Part shown: positions 25,893 through 34,076 of the stretch, one piece after another | How positions within the stretch are numbered: the first letter of the stretch is position 1 | How the letters are laid out: each line of letters begins with the position of its first letter | Source: Chitinophaga caseinilytica | Lineage (GTDB): Bacteria; Bacteroidota; Bacteroidia; Chitinophagales; Chitinophagaceae | Length of the DNA: 64,000 bases | Assembly: GCF_038396765.1 (NCBI RefSeq) | Contig: NZ_CP150096.1 | Coordinates: 5,749,001 to 5,813,000, forward strand | Reading direction: 5' to 3' | The notes under the pieces: model-generated | Seen by the model: the letters and a program-made list of their open reading frames with translations, nothing else | What the model was told of the DNA's origin: nothing | Database searches by the model: none | Translations under genes and position numbers: made by a program

Positions 25893-28049
25893 ATGAAGAC
25901 TTCAACTACCAACACCGCCGCTCCCGCCCGAAAAACCATGATGGTAGCCGGCTACACGAACGAACGCCCGCATTTCCCCGATTTGGGCAATATTACCGAA
26001 GCGCGCGAGAAACGCTTCCTCCTTGATTTTTGCAGCGAGATCGCGGCCGCCCGGTCGCGGGCCGATCTCTCCCGCGCTTTGCGCAACGGACTGAAAAGGA
26101 TTCCGTCGGCCGGAGGGTTCGTCGTCCAGCAGGTCCAAAACGATCAGACAACCACCAATTTCATATATGACGAATCGCTCGAAACCGTCGACGCCGCGCT
26201 GGTCCGGGAACTGGCAACGGCGAAACTGCCCCTCCGCGACGGGTTGCAGGACCGTGTATTGCAGAGCGAAATCCCATTGTTGTTCAGCGTCAACACGGAA
26301 ATCGCGCGGGGTAACGATGCGCCGTATCTGCGGATATGGAAGAAAGCGGGGATCAATATCGTGACGGGAACGGCGCTGCGGACGGGAGACCATCAGCACG
26401 GCATACTCTGGTTGGGCGTTGCGGACATCGATATCCCGCTGCTGCAGGGGATTAGTGCGCACGTTTCCATCGCCATGTCCAACATCATCGCCCACGAAGA
26501 GCTGGTGCGCCGGGAAAGGGAAGCCGCTTTCCTGCACGCGTTCAGCCGCGACATTGCCGCCATCCGCACCAAAGCCGATCTCCAATCCGCGATCTCCCAT
26601 GTGTTACATAACGTCCTCAACATCCGGCTGGCCGTCATCCGGACCATCGACGAAGACGGCGCAACCCTGTCTCCTTACCTATTCGACGAAAGCATGGTGG
26701 GCGACCAGGTGGAATGGTTCCGTTCGCTGATAGCGCGGAAAATAGACATCCACCACCCGCTGTCCGCACTTGTGTTGCAAAACGACGGGCCGGTCGTATT
26801 TAACGTTTCGGAGGAAGCGGCCAAAGGAGATGAAGAGCCGATTGTCCGTTTCTGGGAGTCTTTGGGGATGGAGCAGGCGTTCGGCGTGCCCCTTCGCATG
26901 GGCGACACCAATATCGGCACGCTCTGGCTGTTGACCAACGATGTGAATATGCCCGTCCTCAACAGCATTTGCGCGCAGATTTCCATCGCCATTTCCAATA
27001 TGCTGGCGAACGGGAAAATATTGGCTTACAAGCAGCAACTGGAGAACGGAAGCGATTACCTGCGCGAACAGATCAAAACGATCTACAATTTTTCCGGGAT
27101 CGTAGGCAGCGGTGCGCAGATGCAAAAAGTCTACCGCCTCATCACACAGGTGGCGGCATCATCGTCGACCGTACTGTTGACCGGCGAAACGGGAACCGGC
27201 AAAGAGCTCATCGCCCGGGCGATCCACAACGCATCGCCCCGGAAAAACAGGCTCATGGTGAAAGTGAATTGTGCCGCGCTGCCGCCGCACCTCATCGAAA
27301 GTGAATTGTTCGGGCATGAAAAAGGTGCGTTCACGGGAGCGATAGACAGGCGCATCGGGAAGTTCGAACTGGCCGCCAACAGCACGCTCTTCCTCGACGA
27401 GATCGGGGAAATGCCGCTGGAATTGCAGGTAAAACTGCTCCGCGTGCTGCAGGAACGGGAACTGGAAAGAGTGGGCGGAAAGGCGACGATCAAGGTGGAC
27501 GTGCGCATCATCGCCGCCACCAACCGTAACCTGGAAGCGGAAGTGCGGGCCGGAAGGTTCCGCGCCGATTTATTTTACCGCCTCAACGTATTCCCCATCC
27601 ACCTGCCGCCGCTGCGGGAACGGGTGGAAGACATCGAGCCCCTGGCCAACGCGTTCATCACAAAATTCAGCAAGCACATTGGCAAAAGGATCAGCGGCAT
27701 TTCCGCCAAAGTGTTGAAAGAACTCAAAAGCTACCATTGGCCCGGCAACGTCAGAGAACTGGAACACCAGGTCGAACGCGCCATTCTCCTCAGTGAAGAT
27801 GCCACCATACGAGAAGTGCATCTGCCCGATCGCACGCGGCCGGAAAACGACGATGCGCTCCCGTCCGCAGCTTTTCCCCAAACACTGGAACAGATCGAAA
27901 AATCGTATATCATCGAAGTCCTGAAACGCTGCGGCGGCAAGATTTCCGGCGTGGGCGGCGCAGCGGAGGCCCTCGAGATCCCCGGCACCACGCTGCATTC
28001 CAAAATGAAAAAACTCGGCATCCTCAAAGCGGATTACTTCAATATTTAA
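25893..28049 (+). CDS. Sigma-54-dependent transcriptional activator with two GAF domains and Fis-type HTH
   Basis: A 718-residue enhancer-binding protein. Two GAF-like sensor domains (about residues 45-200 and 215-370) resemble each other, e.g. [14 protein letters not shown] and [14 protein letters not shown]. The central AAA+ domain (about 405-640) has Walker A GETGTGKE, the sigma-54 contact loop GAFTGA, Walker B in LFLDEIGEM and the arginine-finger region [23 protein letters not shown] Fis-like HTH closes the protein (about 670-712). There is no receiver domain, so it should sense a small ligand directly, as FhlA does. Genes on both sides carry sigma-54-type promoters, which makes them its likely targets. 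Confidence 0.93.
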   Translation: MKTSTTNTAAPARKTMMVAGYTNERPHFPDLGNITEAREKRFLLDFCSEIAAARSRADLSRALRNGLKRIPSAGGFVVQQVQNDQTTTNFIYDESLETVDAALVRELATAKLPLRDGLQDRVLQSEIPLLFSVNTEIARGNDAPYLRIWKKAGINIVTGTALRTGDHQHGILWLGVADIDIPLLQGISAHVSIAMSNIIAHEELVRREREAAFLHAFSRDIAAIRTKADLQSAISHVLHNVLNIRLAVIRTIDEDGATLSPYLFDESMVGDQVEWFRSLIARKIDIHHPLSALVLQNDGPVVFNVSEEAAKGDEEPIVRFWESLGMEQAFGVPLRMGDTNIGTLWLLTNDVNMPVLNSICAQISIAISNMLANGKILAYKQQLENGSDYLREQIKTIYNFSGIVGSGAQMQKVYRLITQVAASSSTVLLTGETGTGKELIARAIHNASPRKNRLMVKVNCAALPPHLIESELFGHEKGAFTGAIDRRIGKFELAANSTLFLDEIGEMPLELQVKLLRVLQERELERVGGKATIKVDVRIIAATNRNLEAEVRAGRFRADLFYRLNVFPIHLPPLRERVEDIEPLANAFITKFSKHIGKRISGISAKVLKELKSYHWPGNVRELEHQVERAILLSEDATIREVHLPDRTRPENDDALPSAAFPQTLEQIEKSYIIEVLKRCGGKISGVGGAAEALEIPGTTLHSKMKKLGILKADYFNI

Positions 28050-28070
28050 AACCCGCACAAACGAAACACC

Positions 28071-28099
28071 GGCCGGAACTTTCGCAGTTCCGGCTTTTT
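28071..28099 (+). terminator. Terminator after the sigma-54 activator gene
   Basis: GCCGGAACT, a TTCGC loop and AGTTCCGGC form a 9-bp stem followed by TTTTT, 22 bp after the stop codon. Confidence 0.85.
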
Positions 28100-28191
28100 C
28101 ATGCGCAACATCCACTGCATTTCGTGAAACATCCCGCTTTCCGCTGAATAACGTCAATGAAAAACACTTCAAAACAATACATCAATTTAAT

Positions 28192-28225
28192 TATCAACAC
28201 TTTATACCAATGGCATCTCGATTGC
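28192..28225 (+). promoter_or_regulatory. Sigma-54-type promoter with adjacent IHF-like box, before the NmrA-like gene
   Basis: TGGCATCTCGATTGC at 28211-28225 matches TGGCAC-N5-TTGC. TATCAACACTTTA at 28192-28204 fits the IHF consensus WATCAANNNNTTR and ends exactly 6 bp upstream, as at 24840-24873. The predicted start is near 28237, giving a leader of about 64 nt before the ATG at 28301. Confidence 0.68.
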
Positions 28226-28300
28226 CTGAAAGCATGCATCCCGGCATGGCACACGCAAAAACCGGTAGCGACACAAATACAAACATCAAAATATCAACAT

Positions 28301-29056
28301 ATGAAAATCGTAGTAATCGGCGGGACCGGACTAATCGGTTCCAAAACCGTGGAACGCCTGCGCAAGGAAGGCCACGAAGTGATCGCAGCATCGCCCGCAT
28401 CGGGCGTGAACACCATCACCGGCGAAGGGCTTTCCGAATGCCTGAAAGGCGCAGACGTGGTGATCGACGTAGCGAATTCGCCTTCTTTCGATGACGGCCC
28501 CGTGATGGAATTTTTCCAGACCTCAGGCCGTAACCTGCTGACCGCCGAAGCGAAAGCGGGAGTGAAACATCATATCGCGTTGTCGGTAGTGGGAACCGAA
28601 AGACTGCAGGAAAGCGGCTATTTCCGCGCCAAAGCCGCGCAGGAAGACCTGATCAAAAAATCCGGCATTCCCTACTCCATCGTCCACTCCACCCAGTTCT
28701 TCGAATTCCTCGGCGGCATCGTAGCATCTGCGGCGAAGGGCGAGAACATCCATCTTTCCCCGGCTTCCATCCAGCCCATCGCGTCTGACGACGTAGCTGC
28801 GGCGATGGCAGACGTGGCCACCGGCGCGCCGATCAATGGAACCCTGGAAATCGCAGGCCCCGAAAAAGTAAGCCTTTCCTCGCTGGCCGCGCGTTACCTC
28901 CGCGAAGTCGACGATCCGCGTACGGTGGTTTCCGACGTGAACGCAAAATATTTCGGTGCCGTGCTGAACGACCAATCGCTCGTTCCCGGCCCCAACCCGC
29001 GCATCGGCCGTACCGACTTCGGTACCTGGTTCGCCACGCGCCCGGTGAAGAATTAG
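28301..29056 (+). CDS. NAD(P)-binding protein of the NmrA/atypical SDR type
   Basis: A 251-residue cytoplasmic protein. The dinucleotide-binding motif GGTGLIGS opens the chain, as in NmrA-like and atypical short-chain dehydrogenases. HHIALSVVGTERL and the following YFRAKAAQEDLIKKSGIPYSIVHSTQFFEF are typical of this group, including quinone-reductase-like and redox-sensing members. The ATG at 28301 is chosen because the Rossmann motif starts there and the sigma-54-type promoter lies between it and the far upstream ATG at 28157. It is probably controlled by the activator encoded just before it. Confidence 0.87.
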   Translation: MKIVVIGGTGLIGSKTVERLRKEGHEVIAASPASGVNTITGEGLSECLKGADVVIDVANSPSFDDGPVMEFFQTSGRNLLTAEAKAGVKHHIALSVVGTERLQESGYFRAKAAQEDLIKKSGIPYSIVHSTQFFEFLGGIVASAAKGENIHLSPASIQPIASDDVAAAMADVATGAPINGTLEIAGPEKVSLSSLAARYLREVDDPRTVVSDVNAKYFGAVLNDQSLVPGPNPRIGRTDFGTWFATRPVKN

Positions 29057-29289
29057 GGTGTAAAGGTTGTACCCGGTGCTGATTGTAACGAAGATGACGG
29101 GTGTCAGCTCGCTGTGGCTGTTGTAACTGGCATGCGCTTTCCACCCGTTCGCGCATGGAGCCCACCTAACGCCGGCGCGGCCCGTATCCGCGACATCCGG
29201 TCAACAACGCAGCGACACACCAGCACCCCGTACACCACTGCCCATCATCCATCCCAACATCATTCAGTCATTTATAAACATCAATAAAC

Positions 29290-29649
29290 ATGCAAGAGTT
29301 CCTCCTCGTGATCCACAGAGATCTGACCAGCGCCCATCCCAAACCCAGCCCCGACCAGATGAAAGAAGCCCTCAAACCTTACCAGGAATGGGTGGCGGGC
29401 ATCGCCGCGCAAGACAGACTGGTAGCGCCTCCCAAACGTTGGGACGTAGACGGAAGGGTGATCCGGTTCGATAAACAGCAAGAACAGATTCAGACCGGCC
29501 CCTATGCGGAAGGCAAGGAATCCATCGGCGGACTTTTCCTCATCAAGGCGAAAGATTACGACGAAGCCGTTGCCCTCGCCAAAGGCTGCCCCATCATCCA
29601 GTACGGCGCCATCGTGGAAGTACGCATGGCCATCCCGCCGGTTGCTTAA
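29290..29649 (+). CDS. YCII-related (DGPF-like) protein
   Basis: A 119-residue ferredoxin-like-fold protein of the YCII/DGPF family. The family signature DGPFxE-KE is present as TGPYAEGKESIGG, a variant, and the C-terminal strand reads GAIVEVRMAI. The biochemical role of the family is unknown, but many members are encoded with ECF42-type sigma factors; one such cluster is at 31899-33994 in this window. The gene has a strong terminator after it. The 233 bp before it hold no gene or clear promoter that I can see. Confidence 0.85.
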   Translation: MQEFLLVIHRDLTSAHPKPSPDQMKEALKPYQEWVAGIAAQDRLVAPPKRWDVDGRVIRFDKQQEQIQTGPYAEGKESIGGLFLIKAKDYDEAVALAKGCPIIQYGAIVEVRMAIPPVA

Positions 29650-29670
29650 CCCGGCCGGCAAACCGAACGA

Positions 29671-29703
29671 GAAAAGCCTTTGCAAAACGCAAAGGCTTTT
29701 TCA
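29671..29703. terminator. Terminator after the YCII gene
   Basis: AAAAGCCTTTGC, an AAAAC loop and GCAAAGGCTTTT form a perfect 12-bp stem with A- and T-rich flanks. It works for the plus-strand YCII gene and possibly the convergent cytochrome b gene. Confidence 0.85.
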
Positions 29704-29719
29704 TTTCCATAAGCACCAT

Positions 29720-30499
29720 TCAAATTAAGCTCCTGATATAAAACACGACCGGCATCGACGCGAAAGCGATGGGAATGATGACCGCAAACACCCAAACGCC
29801 GATCCACCTTATCATCGGAGTGTATTTTCCATGCGCGATCCCGGCAGACTGAAACGCGCTCTGGAAGCCATGATACAAATGATACGACACCGCCACCATC
29901 GCAAAAAGGTACAGCAGCACATACCATAGCAGGCTGAAACTTTCGGTCACGATCCCGTACAGGTCTTTCACCCGCACGATCTCCGTATCGCCTTCCGTCA
30001 GCACTGCATATTCGAAATGCGGCGAGGCGGGATAGTACGTGGTGGAAGTGATGCGCCCGTCTGTAAGGTTTTTCCGGTATTCGCGGTACGTCCCTTTCGT
30101 GAACATGTACCGGCCCCAGAAATTGCTCATGTGGATGACGAGGAACAGGAAAATGATGCTTCCCAGCAAGCCCATGTTCAGCGAAGCCCAGCTGGATTTT
30201 GCTTTCGAAGGAACGGCGTATTTCACCGGCCGCGCCCGCCGGTTCTTCAGGGTTTGCACGATCGCATACCACGCATGGATGAGGATGCAGGCATAAAGGA
30301 CGTACGCGATGGCCGTCACAGGCGGGAAATGCGTCATGAAATGCGCGTAGATGTTGAAGGTGTAGCCCCCGTCTCCCGCAAACAGCGTAAGATTGCCGCC
30401 CAGGTGCACGATGAGGAAAAGGCAAAGGAACAGTCCTGTCATGGACATGATCAGCTTTCTCCCCAAAGACGAGCGGAACAGTAATTTAAAACTCATCAT
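29720..30499 (-). CDS. sdhC: Succinate dehydrogenase/fumarate reductase-type cytochrome b subunit (SdhC-like), orphan
   Basis: A 259-residue membrane protein with five hydrophobic helices (about 17-37, 60-82, 110-130, 185-210, 225-255). It belongs to the diheme cytochrome b558 type of Bacteroidota SdhC. Candidate heme histidines are in FLIVHLGGNL, ILIHAWYAI, LVIHMSNFWGRY and SYHLYHGFQSAFQSAG. The normal operon partners, the flavoprotein and the iron-sulfur subunit, are absent; it instead follows an NDH-2 gene by 27 bp. It may be a paralogue serving another dehydrogenase or a spare anchor. Confidence 0.82.
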   Translation of the reverse strand: MMSFKLLFRSSLGRKLIMSMTGLFLCLFLIVHLGGNLTLFAGDGGYTFNIYAHFMTHFPPVTAIAYVLYACILIHAWYAIVQTLKNRRARPVKYAVPSKAKSSWASLNMGLLGSIIFLFLVIHMSNFWGRYMFTKGTYREYRKNLTDGRITSTTYYPASPHFEYAVLTEGDTEIVRVKDLYGIVTESFSLLWYVLLYLFAMVAVSYHLYHGFQSAFQSAGIAHGKYTPMIRWIGVWVFAVIIPIAFASMPVVFYIRSLI

Positions 30500-30526
30500 G
30501 GTAATTCTGGTTGTGGAACAGCCGCC

Positions 30527-31807
30527 TCAGCCCCGGTTTTCGCGGTTCCCCGGCCGGAAGATCAGGCGCAGGGCCTGGTCGCGGGTAGCGTAGGCAACGG
30601 CCCAGTTATACAGCGTTTTGATTTTGTTGTTGTAATTGACGAGCGACATGACGTGGATGAAAAGCCATCCCAGCAAACCGATCAGTCCACCCAGATGCAG
30701 CTTGTGCCGGAAAAGGTCTGCCACGGCGAATTGCCGCCCGATGATCGCCATATCTCCCCGGTCGAAATACCGGAAAGGCTGCATGGGCTTCCCTTTCGCC
30801 AGGCGCAACAGGTTCTTCGCCAGCGTTTTCCCCTGCTGGATGGCGGGTTGCGCCACCTGCGGGTGACCGTCGGGATACCGGTCGTCCGTAAACTGGATGC
30901 TGATATCGCCGATGGCGAAAATGTCGGTATATCCTTTCACTTTATTGAATGCATCGGTGATCATCCTTTTTCCCCTTCCGATACTTTCCGGGGCAATGCC
31001 GTTGAAGGAGTTGGCGACTACGCCCGCGGCCCAGATCAGGGTGCCGGCTTCGATGGCAGTACCGTCAGACAATTCCACGCTGCCGTTGCGGAAATCCTTT
31101 ACCTGTGTGTTCAGCTTCACGTGCACGCCCAGTTTGTTCAGCGTCTTAAACGCCGCCACATGGGTTTTGGCGCTCATGGGCGCCAGCAGGTTCGGCGCGC
31201 CGTCTATCACATGGATGTTTACCGGTGCTTTGGCCAGGGTAGGATAATCGTTGCCGAGGATGTATTTCTTCGTTTCCGCGAGCATGCCGGCCACTTCCAC
31301 GCCGGTGGGGCCGCCGCCGGCGATCACGACCGTCAGCATGCGCCGGCGCGCTTCAGGATCGGTTTCGAGCGAGGCTTTTTCGAGGTTTTTCAGCAGTTCG
31401 TTGCGCAGGAACAGCGCATCATCGATCCCCTTCAGCGAAAACGAATGCTGGCGGATGTTTTCGTTGCCGAAGAAATTCGTTTTCGATCCGGCGGCGAATA
31501 CCAGGATGTCGTAAGTCAGTTCGGAACCATCGCCCAGATGAAGTCTTTTCCCGGCGGTGTCTACATCGTTTACCGTTGCCATCCGGAACGCGACGTTCTT
31601 TCGGCGGAACAGCCGGCGGAAAGGATAACTGATGCTCGAAGGCTCCAGGAAGCTGGTGGCCACCTGGTAGAGCAAGGGCGTAAAATAATTGTAGTTGTTC
31701 CTGTCTACGACCGTGATATCGTAAAACTTGTTCCTGTAGAGGCGTTTCACGAAATTCAGTCCGGCGAACCCGCCGCCGATGACGACTATATGCAATTTAT
31801 CTTTCAT
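30527..31807 (-). CDS. ndh: Type II NADH dehydrogenase (NDH-2), NAD(P)/FAD-dependent oxidoreductase
   Basis: A 426-residue non-proton-pumping NADH:quinone oxidoreductase. FAD-binding GGGFAG is near the N-terminus and NADH-binding GGGPTGVEVAG near residue 165. NDH-2 features include NYNYFTPLLYQVATSFLEPSSI and the second FAD motif FAIGDISIQF. A hydrophobic C-terminal segment (LHLGGLIGLLGWLFIHVMSLV) anchors it to the membrane. The ATG at 31807 starts the Rossmann fold and is preferred over one at 31852. It is paired with the orphan cytochrome b gene downstream. Confidence 0.9.
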   Translation of the reverse strand: MKDKLHIVVIGGGFAGLNFVKRLYRNKFYDITVVDRNNYNYFTPLLYQVATSFLEPSSISYPFRRLFRRKNVAFRMATVNDVDTAGKRLHLGDGSELTYDILVFAAGSKTNFFGNENIRQHSFSLKGIDDALFLRNELLKNLEKASLETDPEARRRMLTVVIAGGGPTGVEVAGMLAETKKYILGNDYPTLAKAPVNIHVIDGAPNLLAPMSAKTHVAAFKTLNKLGVHVKLNTQVKDFRNGSVELSDGTAIEAGTLIWAAGVVANSFNGIAPESIGRGKRMITDAFNKVKGYTDIFAIGDISIQFTDDRYPDGHPQVAQPAIQQGKTLAKNLLRLAKGKPMQPFRYFDRGDMAIIGRQFAVADLFRHKLHLGGLIGLLGWLFIHVMSLVNYNNKIKTLYNWAVAYATRDQALRLIFRPGNRENRG

Positions 31808-31898
31808 GGTCTTATGTTTTTGCCGGAGCAAAGCATGGGCATCCCGGGCCATGGTGGCCGGTTGCGGTTTGTGCGAAAAACGTACATGGAAAGGGAGA

Positions 31899-33143
31899 TC
31901 AGCGGCCCGGGAGCGCCTTCAGCTCCGCGATGTATTTTTCCATCGCGGCGATGCCCGCGGGCGTGTGCGCCAGTTGCAGCGCCGATCCATAATGCTGCAG
32001 CGCCTTTGCGTCGTTGATGCCGGTATACAGATTGCCGAGCAGCGCGTAATAAAAATGATTGTCTGTCAGCGCCAGTTTCTCTGCTTCCCGGATGGCTGCA
32101 GGTTTCCCTTTTACCTGCGCGATGGCGTACGTCCGGTTGAGCGCGGCCATGGGTGAGTATTGCAGGATAAGCAGCTGGTTATAGAGGTCGAGGATATTCT
32201 CCCATTTCTCCCGGTCGTCTGCCTTATGCGTATGCCACCAGGCGATGGCGGCTTCCAGGTGGTACGTACTGAGATTGGGGACGGTGGCGGCCTGGTAGAG
32301 ATAATATTCTCCTTTTTCGATCAGTTCGCGGTTCCACAGGCTTTCATCCTGCTCCTGGTACAGCACCATTTCCCCGCGTTCGCTCACGCGCGCGTCGAAC
32401 CGCGATGCGTGGAAGCACATGAGCGCCATGAGGGCGTTCACGGCCGGGAGGTCGGTCTGCGGCGATTCCAGCAACAGGTAGCAAAGCCGCATGGCTTCCA
32501 CACAAAGGTCGCGGCGCAGCACCATATCGTGCGACGAAGAAAAATATCCTTCCGAAAACAGCAGGTAAATCGTTTTCAGCACCACATCTATCCGGTCGTT
32601 GATTTCTGAAACGGTGGGCTGGCGGATGGCGAGCCCGGCTTCTTTCAGTTTTTCCTTCCCTCTGCTCAGCCGTTTGTAAATAACGGCGGGTGTGGTGAGA
32701 TAGGCGTCGGCGATCTCCTGCGCACCGAATCCGCAGAGCAGGCTCAATGCAAGCGCCACCTGCGATTCCGGCGGAATGGAAGGGTGGCAGACAGTGAACA
32801 TCATGGCGAGCTGACTGTCTGACACGTTCCTTTCCGATAAATCGATCTCCAGCATTTCCCCTTCGGGCGTTCCGCGCTTGAGATCGGTGAGCAGCTGCCG
32901 CTGGAAGAAGTCGTTCCGTTTGAGCCAGTTCAGCGTTTTATGCTTCGCGACGGTGTACAGCCATCCGGCGGGGTTTTCGGGCACGCCTTTGGCGCTCCAC
33001 GATTCGGTGGCCGCGAGAAAAGTTTCGCTCACGATGTCTTCCGCCTCGTCTACATGGCCTGCTCCAAAAAGGGAACACAGTACCGAGATCATCTTCCGGT
33101 ATTCCGTTCTGAACAAATGCGGTATTAATTCCCTTTCTTCCAT
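31899..33143 (-). CDS. ECF42-like sigma factor with C-terminal TPR-like extension
   Basis: A 414-residue sigma factor, twice the length of a normal ECF. Regions 2 and 4 occupy about residues 1-175 (FRTEYRKMISVLCSLFG, DIVSETFLAATESW, ALSLLCGFGAQEIADAYLTTPAVIYKRLSRGK). The remaining 240 residues form an all-helical, TPR-like domain (EMVLYQEQDESLWNRELI, YSPMAALNRTYAIA, NHFYYALLGNLY). This layout and the neighbouring DGPF/YCII gene match group ECF42, in which the extension controls activity and no anti-sigma factor is used. It lies 19 bp after the YCII stop codon. Confidence 0.9.
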   Translation of the reverse strand: MEERELIPHLFRTEYRKMISVLCSLFGAGHVDEAEDIVSETFLAATESWSAKGVPENPAGWLYTVAKHKTLNWLKRNDFFQRQLLTDLKRGTPEGEMLEIDLSERNVSDSQLAMMFTVCHPSIPPESQVALALSLLCGFGAQEIADAYLTTPAVIYKRLSRGKEKLKEAGLAIRQPTVSEINDRIDVVLKTIYLLFSEGYFSSSHDMVLRRDLCVEAMRLCYLLLESPQTDLPAVNALMALMCFHASRFDARVSERGEMVLYQEQDESLWNRELIEKGEYYLYQAATVPNLSTYHLEAAIAWWHTHKADDREKWENILDLYNQLLILQYSPMAALNRTYAIAQVKGKPAAIREAEKLALTDNHFYYALLGNLYTGINDAKALQHYGSALQLAHTPAGIAAMEKYIAELKALPGR

Positions 33144-33162
33144 CCTCCGGACATTAACGCCT

Positions 33163-33504
33163 TTATTGGACCGCCATGCGGATTTCCACGGTGCCACCCA
33201 GCTCCAGGATGGGCGATCCTTCCGCGATCCTCACGGCAGCTTCGTAATTCTCCGCGCGGATGACGATGAACCCGCCGATCGATTCCTTGATCTCGGCAAA
33301 CGGGCCATCGGTCACGCTTTTATCGTGTTTAACCACTTTGCCCGCGGGCTCCCAGGGCTGCAGGGGCCTGGCCAGCAGGTCGCGCGCCTTGAGATCGTCG
33401 AACCACGCCCGCCACCGGCCCAGGTGCGCTTGCAGCTGTTCCGGCGACGGTTGTGTTTCCTTTGTCTTGTAATCTCTTCTGAATACCAACAGGAATTCGT
33501 TCAT
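33163..33504 (-). CDS. YCII-related DGPF protein
   Basis: A 113-residue member of the YCII/DGPF family with the exact signature DGPFAEIKESIGG and C-terminal GTVEIRMAV. It is in an operon with an AhpD-like gene (32 bp upstream) and the ECF42-like sigma factor (19 bp downstream). DGPF proteins are the usual targets of ECF42 sigma factors; their biochemical role is not established. It is a paralogue of the protein at 29290-29649. Confidence 0.9.
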   Translation of the reverse strand: MNEFLLVFRRDYKTKETQPSPEQLQAHLGRWRAWFDDLKARDLLARPLQPWEPAGKVVKHDKSVTDGPFAEIKESIGGFIVIRAENYEAAVRIAEGSPILELGGTVEIRMAVQ

Positions 33505-33535
33505 AATGCAAATTTTAAGTTCGTTCCTTCGGAGC

Positions 33536-33994
33536 TCAACCGAACTGTCCGGGTTGGTAGGTACCTACTGCGGCTGGGTTCGGAAAAGCGATGTTGAAAC
33601 GGTTCCAGGTGTTGATGGAAGATACCACCAGCGTGAGGTCGATCAACTCTTCGTCGGTGAAAAATACCTTCACGCGCTTGAATGTTTCGTCGGGCACGTT
33701 GCAGGCGGTCACCGCTTCGGCCCAGGCCAGTGCGGCCCTTTCACGATCGGAGAAGAACGGTGTTTCGCGCCAGGCGGCGAGTGCGTACAGACGCTGTTCC
33801 GTTTCGCCGTGGGCGCGGGCGTCTTTGGAATGCATATCCAGGCAAAAAGCACAACCGTTGATCTGCGATACCCGGAACTCAACCAGGTGCTGCAATTTAG
33901 CTTCGATCGGTGATTTCTTCAGATAAGCACCCATCCCGAAGAGCGTTTTGAGGGCGCCCTGCCCTTTTTCCATGAAATTAATCCTTTGTTCCAT
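33536..33994 (-). CDS. Carboxymuconolactone decarboxylase-family (AhpD-like) protein
   Basis: A 152-residue helical protein of the AhpD/CMD family. The redox-type CxxC motif with trailing His is present in GCAFCLDMHSKDA (about residues 48-60), so an alkylhydroperoxidase-like thiol chemistry is plausible. The C-terminal NTWNRFNIAF is typical. It is the first gene of the CMD-YCII-ECF42 operon, a recurring gene set. About 80 bp separate it from the bestrophin gene. Confidence 0.9.
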   Translation of the reverse strand: MEQRINFMEKGQGALKTLFGMGAYLKKSPIEAKLQHLVEFRVSQINGCAFCLDMHSKDARAHGETEQRLYALAAWRETPFFSDRERAALAWAEAVTACNVPDETFKRVKVFFTDEELIDLTLVVSSINTWNRFNIAFPNPAAVGTYQPGQFG

Positions 33995-34076
33995 TTATAT
34001 TCGTTTTACTATACTAATGACAATCGAATCCCCTCAAATTGGACATTTTTTCCAACTTTTTTTATCCAAATGATTA

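Noticed and set aside
29128..29142. TGGCATGCGCTTTCC upstream of the YCII gene as a third sigma-54 promoter
   Set aside because: The -12 element reads TTCC instead of TTGC, there is no IHF-like box 6 bp upstream, and it is about 150 bp from the start codon.
34044..34070. TTGGA-N7-TCCAA hairpin with a T-run between the AhpD-like and bestrophin genes
   Set aside because: The stem has only five base pairs and the T-run is on the plus strand, opposite to both flanking genes; too weak to call.
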